DNA of 64,000 bases. Origin: Bacillus sp. FJAT-52991 (GTDB lineage: Bacteria; Bacillota; Bacilli; Bacillales; Domibacillaceae). The translations under genes and the position numbers were made by a program. The notes below the pieces were generated by a model. The model was not told the origin of the DNA, did no database searches, and worked only from the letters and a program-made list of their open reading frames with translations. Shown here one piece after another: positions 62,561-64,000 of the stretch; position 1 is the first letter of the stretch; the number at the start of each line of letters is the position of its first letter. The stretch spans positions 761,001 through 825,000 of the forward strand of contig NZ_CP147404.1 in NCBI RefSeq assembly GCF_037201805.1. Direction: 5' to 3'.

Positions 62561-62832
62561 TTTATATGTGTTTTACAAAGCAGTTTCTTCTCATGGCGCA
62601 CATAATGATCGCTAAATTTTCTTCTTTTTCTTCCGTAATTCTCTCTTGCGGAGAGAGGCCCAAAAACTAGCGATACGCAGTGTTTGGCTTCACTTGATTA
62701 CACGTAAAGCGAACGGAACGAAATCCTTCGACAGATCGAATCAATAATCACTGCACTTTCGCTTTTTCTCAATCTCTTTTCTAGAATAAGTTATACACAT
62801 AAAAATCCCCTCGTGTCATTTCATCACTGATC
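62561..62832. other. Stretch between perR and the IS
   Basis: No supported gene. A small hairpin CTCTCTTGCGGAGAG lies near 62640. In B. subtilis ygzB would follow perR here; it is absent at least up to the IS. Confidence 0.4.
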
Positions 62833-62859
62833 TGACCCAATAAAGTTAGACAAATAATT

Positions 62860-63669
62860 TTAGGCAGCTTCTAAGACTTGAGTTCGGTATTCTACTGGGC
62901 TCAGGTCTTTTAATTTTGCCTTCATTCGTTTGTGATTGTAATACTCAATATAATCTTCCAACTCTTTTTCAAAATGCTCCATACTCTCAAACTCTTGTAA
63001 GTATAGTAGCTCAGACTTTAATAAGCCGAAGAAATTTTCAATTACGGCATTATCTAGGCAGTTGCCCTTACGGGACATACTTTGTATAATTTGGTGATCT
63101 TGTAATGTTTTCTGATACTTTTTCATTTGATAATGCCAGCCCTGATCGGAATGAAGAATGAGCTTATCTTCTGGTTTCAAACGTTTAATCGCCTCATCTA
63201 ACATATCACCCACGAGTTGATAAACGGGTCTACTCATAACTTTGTACGCAATAATTTCGCCATTACACAAATCGAGAACAGGAGATAGATAACGCTTTTC
63301 TCCAAATAGATGGAATTCAGTCACATCTGTTACCCATTTTTGATTCATTTTGTTTGCGTGAAAATCACGTTGTAATACGTTCGGCGCGATTTTACCTACG
63401 TTTCCTTTATAAGAACGGTACTTCTTCATACGTACCATGCATTTTAAGCTAAGTTCATTCATTAAACGATTGATGGTCTTCGGATCATGTGTAAAACCAT
63501 ATTTCTTCAGCTCTTTTGTGATGCGACGATACCCGTATCGACCTTTGTGTTCATGATAAATCTTCTTAATTGCCTCTTTTACATCGGCGTATTTATCCAC
63601 TCGGTTTAATCTTTTTTCCCAATAATAATAAGTGCTGCGTGGAATACCTGCGACTTCAACTAAATCCAC
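62860..63669 (-). CDS. IS3-family transposase OrfB
   Basis: 269 residues. HTH_21-like start ([15 protein letters not shown]...[16 protein letters not shown]), then the integrase core with Asp in [12 protein letters not shown], Asp in [11 protein letters not shown] and Glu in [18 protein letters not shown]. Intact. The frame continues upstream to join OrfA by -1 slippage near 63700-63720. Confidence 0.93.
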   Translation of the reverse strand: MDLVEVAGIPRSTYYYWEKRLNRVDKYADVKEAIKKIYHEHKGRYGYRRITKELKKYGFTHDPKTINRLMNELSLKCMVRMKKYRSYKGNVGKIAPNVLQRDFHANKMNQKWVTDVTEFHLFGEKRYLSPVLDLCNGEIIAYKVMSRPVYQLVGDMLDEAIKRLKPEDKLILHSDQGWHYQMKKYQKTLQDHQIIQSMSRKGNCLDNAVIENFFGLLKSELLYLQEFESMEHFEKELEDYIEYYNHKRMKAKLKDLSPVEYRTQVLEAA

Positions 63670-63698
63670 AACGTCATACTGACACTTTAATTCGAAAA

Positions 63699-64000
63699 TT
63701 ACTTGCGCTTTGATTTTGTTTGTAATTTTTCCTGCATTTGAACTAAAGTATTCAACTTTTTTAAGTAAGCATTCTCCATTTCTAAACGCTCAATCTTCGC
63801 TTGTAACGCTTCTACTGATCCTTCAGCTGGTGGCAATTTATTTGTTTCTTTCTTCATAGATGGACGCCCCTTTTTCTTTGGTTTTAGCGCGTCCAATCCT
63901 TCTGTCTTAAGCAACTGATCCCATTTATGAATAGTACTGGGGGAAGAAATATTAAATGTGCTTGCAGTTTCTCGAAGAGACGCGCCCGTTTCGTTCATAA
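63699..64000 (-). CDS. IS3-family transposase OrfA, partial
   Basis: Helix-turn-helix part ([24 protein letters not shown]) and coiled coil ([26 protein letters not shown]). About 99 residues are visible; the start lies beyond the window. Confidence 0.9.
   Translation of the reverse strand, partial: MNETGASLRETASTFNISSPSTIHKWDQLLKTEGLDALKPKKKGRPSMKKETNKLPPAEGSVEALQAKIERLEMENAYLKKLNTLVQMQEKLQTKSKRK

Larger units (their letters stand above)
62833..64000 (-). mobile_element. IS3-family insertion sequence, cut by the window end
   Basis: The left end TGACCCAATAAAGTTAGACA is a typical IS3/IS150-group terminus. Two transposase frames fill the rest. The other end and target duplication lie outside. 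Different from the element at 49439. Confidence 0.85.

Overview
The window looks like chromosome from a motile, endospore-forming Bacillaceae (Firmicutes). The DNA is AT-rich, and nearly every gene has a strong Shine-Dalgarno site and an intrinsic terminator. There are a gamma-type small acid-soluble spore protein, a PdaA spore-cortex deacetylase, MotAB and FabL. Two blocks follow the Bacillus subtilis gene order: yfkK, yfkJ-yfkI-yfkH, chaA(yfkE), yfkD, pdaA and an RlmD-type methylase at about 15-31 kb; and yfhF/recX, yfhH, yfhJ, yfhP, mutY, yfhS, fabL, sspE, ygaC, ygaD, ygaE, gsaB, ygaF, perR at 46-62.5 kb. All names come from reading the proteins; no database search was possible.

Layout. 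0-7 kb: a partial YitJ-type methionine gene behind an S-box (SAM-I) riboswitch, an EamA transporter, a thioesterase, nitric-oxide synthase, an MreBH-like protein, a broken TnpB and a YkhA-like thioesterase. 7-15 kb: argF, a GltC-like regulator, an M29 aminopeptidase, a nitric-oxide defence group (small HAH...GW membrane protein, NsrR, flavohaemoglobin Hmp with a promoter and NsrR-type operator), motAB, and a secreted NlpC/P60 protein that has lost its catalytic residues. 15-31 kb: the yfk block with an alanine symporter, a secreted erythromycin-esterase-like protein with a duplicated N-terminus, PfeT iron efflux with Fur- and PerR-like boxes, class I fumarase and a GH114-like secreted protein. 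31-46 kb is accessory: a TetR regulator with two tiny membrane proteins, a DUF418 protein, a two-component system with a small membrane protein, a DUF3885 protein whose natural start is ATA, a UcpA-like dehydrogenase, and a peptide-salvage operon (YfcC carrier, M20 hydrolase, dipeptide epimerase) behind an unusual regulator. 46-62.5 kb is the conserved recX-perR block, interrupted by an intact IS3-family element. From 62.8 kb to the end a second IS3-family element runs off the window.

Non-coding repeats are the most unusual content. (1) Five copies of a dispersed element of about 150-165 bp with two covarying hairpin domains; two copies carry the same internal deletion. (2) Three intergenic arrays with an exact 21-bp period, each directly after the terminator of a plus-strand gene and each with a TCAGT-like core. 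(3) A perfect 59-bp direct repeat between yfkK and the alanine symporter. (4) An IS whose 3-bp target duplication is exactly the loop of a former terminator hairpin.

Functional links: NOS makes NO while NsrR/Hmp limit it. PerR, encoded at 62 kb with its own box, probably controls pfeT at 22 kb. Bcp sits beside perR, so peroxide and iron defence are represented at both ends of the window.
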